Assembly (NCBI GenBank): GCA_964019425.1
Contig: OZ025859.1
Span: 434,001 to 498,000, forward strand
Length of the DNA stretch: 64,000 bases
Source: Flectonema sp. DT1601
Taxonomy: Eukaryota > Euglenozoa > Diplonemea > Diplonemida > Diplonemidae
Reading direction: 5' to 3'
This document shows, piece by piece, positions 8,756 to 17,983 of this stretch; within the stretch, counting starts at the first letter, position 1, and each line of letters begins with the position of its first letter. Made by a program: the position numbers and the translations under genes. The notes beneath the pieces were generated by a model, which was not told where the DNA came from, did not search any database, and saw only the letters and a program-made list of their open reading frames with translations.

Positions 8756-9096
8756 GAGGGGACTTTCAACAGCGACGAAGGCCATAAACACACTGGCAAC
8801 AGTGTAAAGACCGCGGTTTATGGATTCCCTCAGGCGGATGGGAAATTAACAACAACAAGAGAAGTCCCACAGTAAGACTTTATGAATGTTAGCCAAGCAC
8901 ATCTTCTCTCTCGCTTCTGTTTGTTATGACTAACAACAGAAGGAACAAATGATTGACAGGGCCGTGGCCAAAAGTCACCAGTCCATATGTCATTCAAACC
9001 GACTTCTGCCAAAGGTTTACCAATATCTTTCAGGTAGTCCTCTATTTGGTAGTTAAATAGTAATTTTGTTAAATTAAGTTAGATGTTCTTATATAA
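8756..9096. other. Block W, unassigned, open on both strands
   Basis: The minus strand is open from about 9075 to 8830 and includes NYQIEDYLKDIGKPLA and then EVGLNDIWTGDFWPRP. The first part (up to GKPLA) is shared with the virus-like blocks at 48.7, 52.8 and 61.6 kb. The plus strand has a short open stretch (about 8752-8875) including HTGNSVKTAVYGFPQADGK. A TATA-like TTATATAAAT overlaps the next ORF start. Further copies are at 23063-23404 and inverted at about 21278-21960. Probably debris of the virus-like element; not coding as it stands. Confidence 0.4.
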
Positions 9097-9285
9097 ATGC
9101 CGACACCCAGTATAAATTCTAACAATGTCATAACAGGTACGAACGTGAAAATAACGAATGGTGCTCCAACGAAAGCAGATGTAATGTGTAAAGCGATGTG
9201 TATGGGTGAAGGGTTTCTTCAAGTCCTGTACATGTTAAGAGTGGCAGGCATTCTTGACAATGCCAATAACAATTTTCCCTGCTGA
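9097..9285 (+). CDS. Small ORF S, 62 aa, starts MPTPSINSNNVITG
   Basis: ATG start directly after TTATATAA. The first half is Asn- and Thr-rich; the second holds ADVMCKAMCMGEGFLQVLYM, a hydrophobic segment after a Cys pair. Five other copies: 23405-23593, 48827-49015, 52931-53119, 61722-61910, and minus 21089-21277. It always lies just upstream of the family 5' flank. The pattern ADV-x-CK-x-x-C is shared with the 45-aa ORF, suggesting distant relatives from the same virus-like element. No function can be given. Confidence 0.45.
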   Translation: MPTPSINSNNVITGTNVKITNGAPTKADVMCKAMCMGEGFLQVLYMLRVAGILDNANNNFPC

Positions 9286-9445
9286 ATCGGACCTTGAGAA
9301 CAAAATTGCGTTGTGCTGTTAGTGCTGATAATCCCGAGTGCATTACAGAGAGAGATGGAATGAAGGAATACGAATGATGCCTTGTTGTTTAATGAGAAAT
9401 GCTTAATCCGCGATCCACTATTTTTTCCTCTTCCAGCCGAACAAC

Positions 9446-11761
9446 ATGTCAGATGAATTGAAGCTTGTTATGGAGCTTGCCCAGGCTGTTGCGAAGGAGG
9501 AGGAGTTGGTGTTGAAGCAGGAGATCAAGGAGTGGCAGGGGGAACTGGGGGAGCTGTGCATTTGCCTCCTCGGGGCGCTCCTGGACACCGGAAACGGTAG
9601 ACCGAAAGATGCAGAGGCACCGACAGCACCACCAGCACCGTCAACACCACCAAACACCAACAAACCGCCGGACCCCGACAGGCGAGAAGGATGGAAGGTC
9701 CCTAACGGAGACCCAGCAACACCGCGCAAGGAACGGAACCGGAGAGCACACGCTCTCAACGGAAACGGGCCAAAGCCCTCGCCTTCTACCAAAAAAAGGG
9801 CGAAGGGAGGATCCGAATCCTCCTCAGAGGAAGACCCATCTCTGAGAGGGATGCTCCAGGAGAGCCAGGAGCAAGCGAAGAAGGACAGGGAGGAAGCGAA
9901 GGAGCTGCGTCTCCAGATCGGTACGCTGCTGAAGCGACTCGACGGAATGGCGGAGCAGTTGAAGAAGAGCTCAGAGCAAGCGGAGAAGGAAGCCGAACGT
10001 AGGGAGCGAAGGGAACAGGTACTCCATAAGAACTACCTGGACCTCGAGGAGAGGTCGAGACGCGTCTTCGCGGAGAGGGAAAAAGAAGCGAAGGCGACGG
10101 CGACACGGGCGAAAGAAGAGACCGCACAGGCGATCAAATCGCTACGCGATGAACACGCCAAGCAGGTGGAAGCCCTGATGGCGGAAAAGACGGAAGGACC
10201 GAGGACGAAGAAAATCGTCAAGAAGAAGAAGAAGGAGGAGAAGGCGGCGGATGGCGACACCGTCATGGGCGGCGAGGAGTTGGCGGCGGTGTCCGAGGCC
10301 GACCAACTCGGCCAGACGGAAACCCACCAACTCAACGCGGAGGAGGGGAAGGAAAGGAAGGCCGCAATGACTCTGCGGAAGAAGGAGTTGGAGACGAAGG
10401 CGGAGGAGGAACTGCTGGGGAGGATGAAAGCCAGCGCGGCCCAGATCAAGTGGGAACAGGAAGAGAAGAGAGAGAAGGAGGCGACGGAAGGCTGGTCCCT
10501 ACGGCAGGGGGACTGGTACTCGACAGTGAGATCAGTCGAGGAGATGGAGAAGGAGAAGCGGGGAGTGGCGTTGATGACGGCCGGTACCGCAAGAAAATGG
10601 ATCGCGCGGCGGGTGGCACTGTCGGCGTGGGAGTGTCTCAGCCTGGTGACGATATCACAGGTAACGGAGACCAGTAGATCGGAACAGGTGCTCCTGGAAA
10701 AAAAGGAGGGGAAGGAAGGATCCGCGATCCAGACGAGGATAACCATCGTCTGGATCACGGATCTAGGAAAGGAGGCCCAGATGAAGGGCATTGTTGGATC
10801 GGGAGGCGTCGCTCCCACGACCGAATTGGTCGTGAGGGCGACCAAGAAGAGATGCTCGGCGGAGGACTGGAAACGATTCCAGCGAAACCCGAAGAGAGTC
10901 ACAACCTGCCTGAGGGAAATGAAGGGTTTCGTGGACGGATATTTACCCAGGATAAACCCAGAAGAAGCTTCGGCCGTAGTAAGGGTTAGAGAGGAAGAAG
11001 TGGAGACCTTCCTTCGGACATCCGGAAAAGCCGGGGTTTTCGTGATGGAGAAATCCAAGAACGAAAACAGAGCTATCATCTGGCTCCCGGGCGAAGAAAA
11101 ACTGGACGATGCTCTGGTGAAAGCCGAGGAGGACCCGAACTGCATCGGACTGGTGCAGAACAAAGACGGCCTGGGAATGAGGGTGAGGAGATCCGGAGAG
11201 AACACCTCCAGGAGGAAGCTGGGCATCCCAGCGAAAATGCCAGAAGCGAAGGTTAGCGGCATACCGCTGGGGATGACTGCCGATGAGGCAGTCAAACAGC
11301 TGATAGCTGAGGAGGGATGGGACGTCAGGAAGACCTGGGAAGGAGTGAGAGACGGTACCCGCTGGATGATTGTGAGGGGCCCGGAGAGGGAGACCGACAC
11401 CGTTGCGGTGGGAGGGAAGCTCTGTCTTGTCGAGAAGGTGGGACAGAAGCCGAAACAAAATGGTGTGAAACGCGTTGTAGCAACACCACCCGAAACGCGA
11501 AAAGACCCGACGGAGAACAACGGGAAGCGATACTGCAAGACCGACTTCCTGAAGTTCCATGGGAAGAAGAAGGGATCGAAGCTCTGGAGGGACGCTGGAA
11601 GATCGGATACACCGAACACACCACCGAAACCACCTCAAGCACAAACACAACCGCCACCGAAACCAACGCAACAACAGAAACCGACGGCGGGATCCTCACT
11701 GGAAGCGAGAATGGAGAGGTTGGAACTACTGCTGGCGGCTGTTCTGGAGAAATCGCAATGA
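9446..11761 (+). CDS. Coiled-coil exon fused in frame to LINE ORF1, 771 aa
   Basis: The first 34 residues (MSDELKLVMELAQAVAKEEE onward to EWQGEL) come from the array gene; the rest is LINE ORF1. ORF1 has a Pro-rich segment (about 50-110), a long charged coiled coil (about 135-260), a Lys-rich stretch KIVKKKKKEEK, a globular middle (about 450-680, with VSGIPLGMTADEAVKQL) and a Pro/Gln tail. It has no Cys knuckle. The first Met of LINE origin is near residue 135, so the array gene supplies the start codon. ORF1 proteins of LINEs bind RNA and form multimers. It ends in ATGA, overlapping ORF2. Confidence 0.8.
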   Translation: MSDELKLVMELAQAVAKEEELVLKQEIKEWQGELGELCICLLGALLDTGNGRPKDAEAPTAPPAPSTPPNTNKPPDPDRREGWKVPNGDPATPRKERNRRAHALNGNGPKPSPSTKKRAKGGSESSSEEDPSLRGMLQESQEQAKKDREEAKELRLQIGTLLKRLDGMAEQLKKSSEQAEKEAERRERREQVLHKNYLDLEERSRRVFAEREKEAKATATRAKEETAQAIKSLRDEHAKQVEALMAEKTEGPRTKKIVKKKKKEEKAADGDTVMGGEELAAVSEADQLGQTETHQLNAEEGKERKAAMTLRKKELETKAEEELLGRMKASAAQIKWEQEEKREKEATEGWSLRQGDWYSTVRSVEEMEKEKRGVALMTAGTARKWIARRVALSAWECLSLVTISQVTETSRSEQVLLEKKEGKEGSAIQTRITIVWITDLGKEAQMKGIVGSGGVAPTTELVVRATKKRCSAEDWKRFQRNPKRVTTCLREMKGFVDGYLPRINPEEASAVVRVREEEVETFLRTSGKAGVFVMEKSKNENRAIIWLPGEEKLDDALVKAEEDPNCIGLVQNKDGLGMRVRRSGENTSRRKLGIPAKMPEAKVSGIPLGMTADEAVKQLIAEEGWDVRKTWEGVRDGTRWMIVRGPERETDTVAVGGKLCLVEKVGQKPKQNGVKRVVATPPETRKDPTENNGKRYCKTDFLKFHGKKKGSKLWRDAGRSDTPNTPPKPPQAQTQPPPKPTQQQKPTAGSSLEARMERLELLLAAVLEKSQ
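9528..9548 (+). repeat. Left target-site duplication of LINE copy 1
   Basis: Twenty-one bases (AGGAGTGGC ... AACTGG) repeated exactly at 16568-16588. The same 21 bases flank LINE copy 2 (23839-23859 and 30770-30790). The sequence belongs to the coiled-coil exon and sits at the border where the coil cassettes diverge. Confidence 0.9.
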
Positions 11762-14700
11762 CTCGGAACCTCCACAACACAGAAAGAAGAGGAAGCGGCT
11801 GGACCGACACAGGACGGATTGGGGACGACAACGCAACAATGAGACTCCCTTCGGAATTCTCGGTGGCAACGGTGAATACCACGACGATGATGAAAAACGT
11901 CGCAGCGGTGATAGCGCTGGACGCCGACATCATCCTAGTGCAAGAGACACTTCTTTCTGAAACAGAACAGAAGAAGATGCTCAAACAACTCGAACGAGAG
12001 GGCTGGTCGGCGTTCAGCAAACCCTCCGAAAGGAGAAGGATCGACGAACGGTCTTACAAGACCACGGGTGGAGTAGCGGTCCTCGCGAAACACAACGCTC
12101 CGATTAGAAGGATCAGAGGACCGAAGGTACTCGAAGACTCCGGAAGATACGTACACGCTGGCGTAGCATACGGAAAAGGCAAGGTTCTACATGCAATTTC
12201 ATTCTACGGAGATGTACGATCAGAAGCGAACACGGAAGAACTCCTGAAATTGACTCTCCGGGAAGCGGCAGCGCTGGGGGATGTGCCAGTGTTGATCGGT
12301 GGTGATTTCAACATGGACACCCGCGAATCCGCTTGCATTCAACTAGCGACGAGCCAAGGACTTTGGACCGATTGCGCGGTAGCGATGAACAGCGCCGAAC
12401 CGACCTGCACGGGCGGACTGGGTTTGAGAAGAATCGACGCCGTCCTGTTGAACAACACGGCTGCGGCGGCCATAACAGCGGAGTCTAGGACCCAGACTCT
12501 AAGCGACACCGGAATCCCGACACATAAACCGGTGATGGTCAACCACCTACGACTGAAGGCATACGACGGGAAAACGCAGCATATGCCGAAACCCAGGCAA
12601 TTCGACACGGAGCATCTACGTCCGGATGTGAAGCTTGCTCGGAAGATCTTGAAGGATTCGAACCGGGATTGGGAGAAGGCATGTGTAGCGAAGAACACCG
12701 ACTCGATGCTGCGGATCATCGGGAACGACGTCGAGGAATACTTTTTGAAGAAGAACGACATCTCCGATAAAGAGAGGAAGAAATACCTCGGAAGAGGGAA
12801 AGCCCAAACGCCGAAGAACCGTTCCCGCGCACCGAAACAAGCAGGGACGAACGGAGCACTGGACGGTTGGACGGTGAACAACCTACGACTGCTAAGGATT
12901 CTGGAAGAACTGAGGAGATTGACGAAAGACCAGGAAGGACCCTCCGTGACTCCAACCACAATCGAACACTTGTGGAAGAAGGCGAAGAAGATCGACCCGA
13001 CGCTCCCGGAAGAGATCCCGGATAGGGAAGGCATCACCAGGCAATGCAATGATCTGAGAAGGGAACAAACGAGTTCCCTGACGGACATAAAGCATGAGCG
13101 CGTGAGGATGTGGAAGCGCAGGATGGTGGACTGCTGGTACGAGGATCCAGGAAGGATCTTCCGTTGGGTGAAGGACGCTCACCAGACACAGACCCTCTTG
13201 ATGCAAAAGGAAGACGGCAACTGGACGGCGAATTGCGGAGAAATGGATGCGGAGATGCAGAATGCCTGGAGAGACATATTGCAGAAATACCGCGAGGATC
13301 CGCAACCGGACTGGGAATCGTTTCGTGAGAGATACGGCAAGTATATCGAGAACCATCCGATGATATGCGAAGACATCTCGGAGAAAGATGTGAAGGAAGC
13401 GCTGTCGAGAACGAGCTCGCGGAAGGCAGCTGGAACCGACGGATTCCGTGTCTCAGAATTGAAAGCACTCCCGGAGATCATGCTGCCGAGAATAGCGTTC
13501 TTTCTCAACACCGTGGAGGAGATGGGATGGCCTGAAGCGATGCTATGCGCACTGGTGTCAACGATTCCGAAAGGAGCAGGAACAGGCCCTCTGGAACAGC
13601 GACCAATCACGGTAACCTCGGCGCTGTACAGGCTCTGGGGTGCGATCAGACTGAAGACTGACGTGATGGATTGGCAAGAAGAATGGGCCCACAAAGGCCA
13701 AACCGGATTCAGGAAGGGGAAATCAACCCACGACCTGAGTTGGAAACTGGCTTTGGAAGTAGAACTAGCTACCCTGTCCGGGAAAGAAATCGCGGGGGTT
13801 ACCACCGACTTCAAGAAATGCTTCGACCTGGTACCGCACGGCATCCTCTTAAGTTTGGTTGAAGCCATGGGGATCTCGGATAGGATATTGAAACCTATTC
13901 GGGACGTCTACGACAACCTGACCAGGAGGTTCAAATTCGCATCGGGGGTCGGAAAACCGTTCAAGACGACCAATGGAATACTGCAAGGTTGCCCTCTGAG
14001 CGTAGTGCTGTTCAATGCACTATGCTCTATCCTCAGCAAGGCGATCGAGCAAGAATCGGGTATCAAGCCTGAATCGTACGCGGATGATCTGACGCTGGTG
14101 GGAGCCAGAGAAGACCTACAGAAGGGTGTCGACATCGTAGCCGAATACTGCACAGTGACGGGACAACAGCTGGCACCTCACAAATGCAACTGGTTCTCCA
14201 ACCGGGAAGAGAACGGACACAAGATAGAGATGAACGGAGTGACCCTCGAATTCTCGAAACACGTCGACATCGTAGGAAGTCACATCGAGATGAACGGGAA
14301 CACCCGCCGTACGGGTCAGGGAAGGATCACGAAGGAACTCCTCGAGAGAGCGAGAAGGATCAAACTGCTACCCCTGAAGTACTACAAGAGAGCAATGATC
14401 GCGACCGCAGCTGTCATGACGAGCGCCCTGTTCGGCATAGAGCTGTACCAGCCAGATCAGAAACGACTGGGTCAGCTGAAAAGTACGATGGCAGCAGCAA
14501 TCTTTAATAGGAAGGTAAAAGGGAGTAAACTATCGAACACGATAGGATTATCACTACTGTGCAAGGGACACTGCGTGAACCCGGACACCTATATAACCTA
14601 CAACAGGCTATCGATGTTCGTACGGATGCTCAACAAATTCCGAGAAAGAATAATCGATACATGGAGGAAGGCGAAAGAATCCACCCGAACGAGAGGCCCT

Positions 14701-16488
14701 ATCGGATTGGTGATGGAATCACTACGGAGAATGGGATGGAGCTGGGAATCACCGTTGGAAATCAAAACACCGACGAAGACCTTCAACATGAACGAGCTGG
14801 AACTGGGAGCCTGGCAGCACGAGATCCGTGAAAGCTGCAGGCTGATCGAGTGGAAGAAGGTCACTAAACAGAGAGTGAACCTGAAAGGAATCGAAAGCGG
14901 TATCGACAGAGGGGAAACCCTCCAAATACTGAAGTTGGAGAAGGGACTGCCGTTGGAAAGAGGGGTTGTCAGGAGCATTATGATGGACGACATCTTTACC
15001 AATGAGAATGCCGGAGGTGGGGACAAGACGTGCAAGAACTGTACGGAGGATGGTGAGGAAAAGGTGGAATCCCTTGACCACAACTTCTGGATATGCACAT
15101 CATACGACGAAATCCGTTCTGAATTTCCTGACGTAATGCATGTTTACACAGAATCCTGGCCACCATGTCTGAGACTCTGCGGGATAAAACCTCTGGAAAT
15201 GGAACTTCCGAACGGAATCACTGGGAGGATGCAACTGATGTTGGCGCGAATCAGACTCGAGAGAGACAGAAGACGTTGCGATCGGACGGCACGACCGACC
15301 ACCACACTGAAATACGCCGGCGACTGGAGCTCCGAAGAGATGATCTCGTACCCCAACAACCTGGCCCGATACATGCCTAACTACCGAGCCTGGCCGGGAT
15401 GCAATACGAGAGAAACATACCTCGCGATTGCAAGCTACTTGAACAGGATCAAGTGGGCGGCAAGGAAGGACGGAAACGGGATAACCTTCCTGGAAATGGC
15501 GGTGGACTTCGAGATCTGCACGGGAATCAGATTGAAAGAAGCCACCACCAGCCACACCGAAAGCACCCACCCGATTTCAATGGACAAGAAATCGAGAACC
15601 TTCGCCAACCTACTGGTGAAGATAGACAGGATCGCGAAGGAAATGGACGGACCGGACAAGAGAATCTACCCCGATGGCAACATCAAGGAAGTGATCAAAT
15701 CTCTACGACCGCTGGACGGACCGAGAATTGCGGGAATCGACAGGAGATCGACGTTCCTCGGAGGTGAAGAATCTGCCCGGAAGGTAGAAGACCTGATCTC
15801 GGACGCACACGAGAAGAAAGACCTGTACCCCGAACAACCTTTCGGCAGCAACACGTTCATCGAACACCCGCTGGGATGGGAAAAGAAAGCTGACATTTGG
15901 AGGAAGACTGCTTCCGAGGAACCCTCACCTGAATGGGATGCGAGATGGACGGTGATGCGTGAACAAGAGGACTCAGTTGTGGCCCCGGAAGAAGCAACGA
16001 AGAGACCACCGCCACTAGGAAAAAAGCCACCACCGGTATGCAAACTTCACCGCAAGGGGAAGTGCGCGACATGCGACAACGCGGTGGAAGTGGCAATCTA
16101 CGAATGCTGCTACAACCACCACCGAAATGACGAATCAGACGGACTGACCCCCGTCTGGGACTTCTGTACGAAGCACAGAATGACGGCATGCGGGAGTTGC
16201 TACTCGCAGAGGAAGACAGCCGACACCTGCTGCGGGAAGTACCATCACAGGTGCAAACAACACGACAGACCGATCTGTCAAAGCTGCGGTCGCAACGCGA
16301 ACCGGTCGCACCGACTGGCATCCTGGTGCTGCTCACACAAACACCACAGACAACTGCCACCGAAACCTGCCCCTAAACGGAAGACGAAGAAGGAAGTGAA
16401 GGGACAGGGAACCCTGCTGGGCCTTGGTTTCACCAAGGAAAAGACGGGAGACGTCGAGGGGAGACGGGAGGGTAAGGGCCTGACCTAG
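11758..16488 (+). CDS. LINE ORF2: endonuclease and reverse transcriptase, 1576 aa
   Basis: It starts at the ATG overlapping the ORF1 stop (ATGA, 11758-11761), so translation probably restarts there. N-terminal endonuclease-exonuclease-phosphatase domain: VNTTTM, VQETLL (Glu63), GGDFNMD (Asp183, Asn185), RIDAVLLN, and THKP in place of the usual SDH. Reverse transcriptase: AGTDGF, TTDFKKCFDL (Asp684) and SYADDL (YADD 774-777). The last 150 residues are an unusual Cys/His-rich region from about 1428 (CKLHRKGKCATCDN to WCCSHKHH) with at least 15 Cys, perhaps several zinc sites. It nicks the target and copies the LINE RNA into DNA. The open frame extends further upstream, but the overlap ATG is the best start. 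Confidence 0.9.
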   Translation: MTRNLHNTERRGSGWTDTGRIGDDNATMRLPSEFSVATVNTTTMMKNVAAVIALDADIILVQETLLSETEQKKMLKQLEREGWSAFSKPSERRRIDERSYKTTGGVAVLAKHNAPIRRIRGPKVLEDSGRYVHAGVAYGKGKVLHAISFYGDVRSEANTEELLKLTLREAAALGDVPVLIGGDFNMDTRESACIQLATSQGLWTDCAVAMNSAEPTCTGGLGLRRIDAVLLNNTAAAAITAESRTQTLSDTGIPTHKPVMVNHLRLKAYDGKTQHMPKPRQFDTEHLRPDVKLARKILKDSNRDWEKACVAKNTDSMLRIIGNDVEEYFLKKNDISDKERKKYLGRGKAQTPKNRSRAPKQAGTNGALDGWTVNNLRLLRILEELRRLTKDQEGPSVTPTTIEHLWKKAKKIDPTLPEEIPDREGITRQCNDLRREQTSSLTDIKHERVRMWKRRMVDCWYEDPGRIFRWVKDAHQTQTLLMQKEDGNWTANCGEMDAEMQNAWRDILQKYREDPQPDWESFRERYGKYIENHPMICEDISEKDVKEALSRTSSRKAAGTDGFRVSELKALPEIMLPRIAFFLNTVEEMGWPEAMLCALVSTIPKGAGTGPLEQRPITVTSALYRLWGAIRLKTDVMDWQEEWAHKGQTGFRKGKSTHDLSWKLALEVELATLSGKEIAGVTTDFKKCFDLVPHGILLSLVEAMGISDRILKPIRDVYDNLTRRFKFASGVGKPFKTTNGILQGCPLSVVLFNALCSILSKAIEQESGIKPESYADDLTLVGAREDLQKGVDIVAEYCTVTGQQLAPHKCNWFSNREENGHKIEMNGVTLEFSKHVDIVGSHIEMNGNTRRTGQGRITKELLERARRIKLLPLKYYKRAMIATAAVMTSALFGIELYQPDQKRLGQLKSTMAAAIFNRKVKGSKLSNTIGLSLLCKGHCVNPDTYITYNRLSMFVRMLNKFRERIIDTWRKAKESTRTRGPIGLVMESLRRMGWSWESPLEIKTPTKTFNMNELELGAWQHEIRESCRLIEWKKVTKQRVNLKGIESGIDRGETLQILKLEKGLPLERGVVRSIMMDDIFTNENAGGGDKTCKNCTEDGEEKVESLDHNFWICTSYDEIRSEFPDVMHVYTESWPPCLRLCGIKPLEMELPNGITGRMQLMLARIRLERDRRRCDRTARPTTTLKYAGDWSSEEMISYPNNLARYMPNYRAWPGCNTRETYLAIASYLNRIKWAARKDGNGITFLEMAVDFEICTGIRLKEATTSHTESTHPISMDKKSRTFANLLVKIDRIAKEMDGPDKRIYPDGNIKEVIKSLRPLDGPRIAGIDRRSTFLGGEESARKVEDLISDAHEKKDLYPEQPFGSNTFIEHPLGWEKKADIWRKTASEEPSPEWDARWTVMREQEDSVVAPEEATKRPPPLGKKPPPVCKLHRKGKCATCDNAVEVAIYECCYNHHRNDESDGLTPVWDFCTKHRMTACGSCYSQRKTADTCCGKYHHRCKQHDRPICQSCGRNANRSHRLASWCCSHKHHRQLPPKPAPKRKTKKEVKGQGTLLGLGFTKEKTGDVEGRREGKGLT

Positions 16489-16567
16489 ATAGGTCGGAAA
16501 AGTGTCGCATCATCCGACAGAGCTGTCTTTGTACAGACTGGGTGACGGCACTCAAAACTAATCATAT
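16489..16567 (+). other. LINE 3' UTR with small inverted repeats
   Basis: Seventy-nine bases between ORF2 and the target duplication. GTCGGA and TCCGAC can pair, and CTGTCTTTGTACAGAC is a second weak stem. Short structured 3' ends serve as reverse transcriptase landing sites in several LINE families; that role here is inferred. Identical in copy 2. Confidence 0.55.
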
Positions 16568-17680
16568 AGGAGTGGCAGGGGGAACTGGAGAAGATCGCAT
16601 TCAAGGAGGGCGACCATGCTGGGATATCTGGTGAAAAGCAAGAATATCGCATGAACCAGTGCAAGGAGAACATCGCAAAAGCCGAGGTCCGATTGCTGAT
16701 TCTGACGAAAGGAGAGGATGTGGCAACGAAGTTGGCTGCAGTCCGGGGTGGGAAAGTACCCGCTGAAGAGAAAGAGAAAGAATACATGAAGCTGTTGAAG
16801 CCTACTGAGGTATAATTTAACTTTTTGTTTGTAACGCATTTCGGGGTAAACCTCTGAACGGGTCCGACCTTTTTTTGTATTGGTCACAGTACAGCCCTTC
16901 TGGCATGGTCATCACGCACTTAATAAACATTATTTAAAATACAGGCCAACCAATATCCATATCTGGAAGTCAAAGGAATAGACCCAAATGTGTTTAATGA
17001 ATCACGCACAGCATCAATTACGTCGAGCAAGATGAGTTCGACTTGGAAGGTAGATATGGAAGCCTGTGAGGTCTGTGGGACCACAGAAGGACTTTCTCGT
17101 GCTCATATTATCTGCACACGAGCAGATGCCGACAGCATGGACATCGAGTACGAATCTAATCGCAACGTGCTTGTACTCTGTGGAACAAAATACGGTTACA
17201 CGTCAAGTAGTCGCCCAAGAACATGGAAATGTCACGCAATGTTCGACAGAAAAATAATGTCATTCATCCACGACCCGAATGATGAATCAATGACCAAGTT
17301 CTTTGTCATCGGTGGCCCACACCACGGCAAGGAGGTAACCTTAAAGCATAAGCCACACAGACGAACACTGCACTCACATTTTGCACACTGCTTAAGAAAT
17401 GAAAGTTTCAAGGGCTTGGTTACAGTGAAAACGGGTGGTGAAAGGGTTTTCGGAAATCGTGGAGTGGGCCAAAAAAGTCGCACCTATAACCTCTGAAGCC
17501 AGCACCCCTGAAAAGAAAGAACAAAACAGAATGGAAGATGCATACATGCCACACAAACCTAGTTCTCCACCAGAAGGCCAGCAAAGCGGTGGTATTAACA
17601 GCTTCTCCAAAAAAGGGCCGTGTCGGTACTTCAATAATGGTGGCTGTGTGCGGGGTAATAAATGTTGGTTTTCACACTGA
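16568..17680 (+). pseudogene. 3' remainder of the LINE-split module H gene
   Basis: After the right target duplication the coiled-coil exon continues with the short central cassette to 16809, followed by the intron (16810-16944) and the HNH-CCCH exon (16945-17680). The HNH pattern is recognisable. The gene is broken by the LINE and by about one further lesion, and is best seen as a fossil member of the family. It carries the alternative patch VRLLILTKG also seen at 49.5, 53.6 and 62.4 kb. Confidence 0.8.
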
Positions 17681-17983
17681 CTTTCAACTTTATTATTAAG
17701 TGAACAGTGGACAAGACTCTTCATGCTTTCCTCTTTGGAAATATTGAGCCACTAGTCCACTAAAAAACCATTTTACGTTTGCCATCTCTCATCTCAGCTG
17801 TGGTCTCAGAAGTGGACTAGTTCAACTGCAGTTAACGCATTTTGAGGTAAACCTGTCTGAACGGATCCGACCTTTTTTTGTATTGGTCACAGTACAGCCC
17901 TTCAGATTGAGTTGTTCTCTTAAAGTGAAACCACATTAGTAGGTATTCTTATAGTTAACACCAGCACCAAAAAAAACAACTAG
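17681..17983 (+). other. Module H flank joined to a decayed intron
   Basis: The flank hairpin region runs to about 17836, then jumps to sequence matching the family intron (about 17837-17903), then to unique sequence ending TTAACACCAG. The next ORF thus stands where a module H exon would, downstream of an intron relic, as if it were another exchangeable 3' exon. Confidence 0.5.

Larger units (their letters stand above)
9549..16567 (+). mobile_element. Large non-LTR retrotransposon (LINE), copy 1, 7.0 kb
   Basis: A two-ORF LINE with apurinic-type endonuclease and reverse transcriptase, inserted in the coiled-coil exon with a 21-base target duplication. It is richer in G and C than the array. 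The 3' end is AATCATAT without a poly(A) tail. The 5' end may be cut, since ORF1 lacks its own start. Its reverse transcriptase motifs (NGILQGCPLSVVLFNAL, SYADDLTLV, VSELKALPEIMLPRIAFFL) resemble LINEs I associate with dinoflagellates; that is memory-based and unverified. Both ORFs are open, so it looks recent. Confidence 0.9.

Noticed and set aside
9118-9140. TATA box for the family genes at TTATATAAAT before ORF S
   Set aside because: It is absent in units where the 5' flank follows the other block, lies over 300 bases from the start codon, and overlaps the ORF S start.
10033-11619. 528-codon minus-strand open frame opposite LINE ORF1 (also 24344-25930)
   Set aside because: Shadow of the GC-rich ORF1 codons; its Ser/Phe/Pro-rich composition has no domain, and the plus strand is clearly the LINE coding strand.
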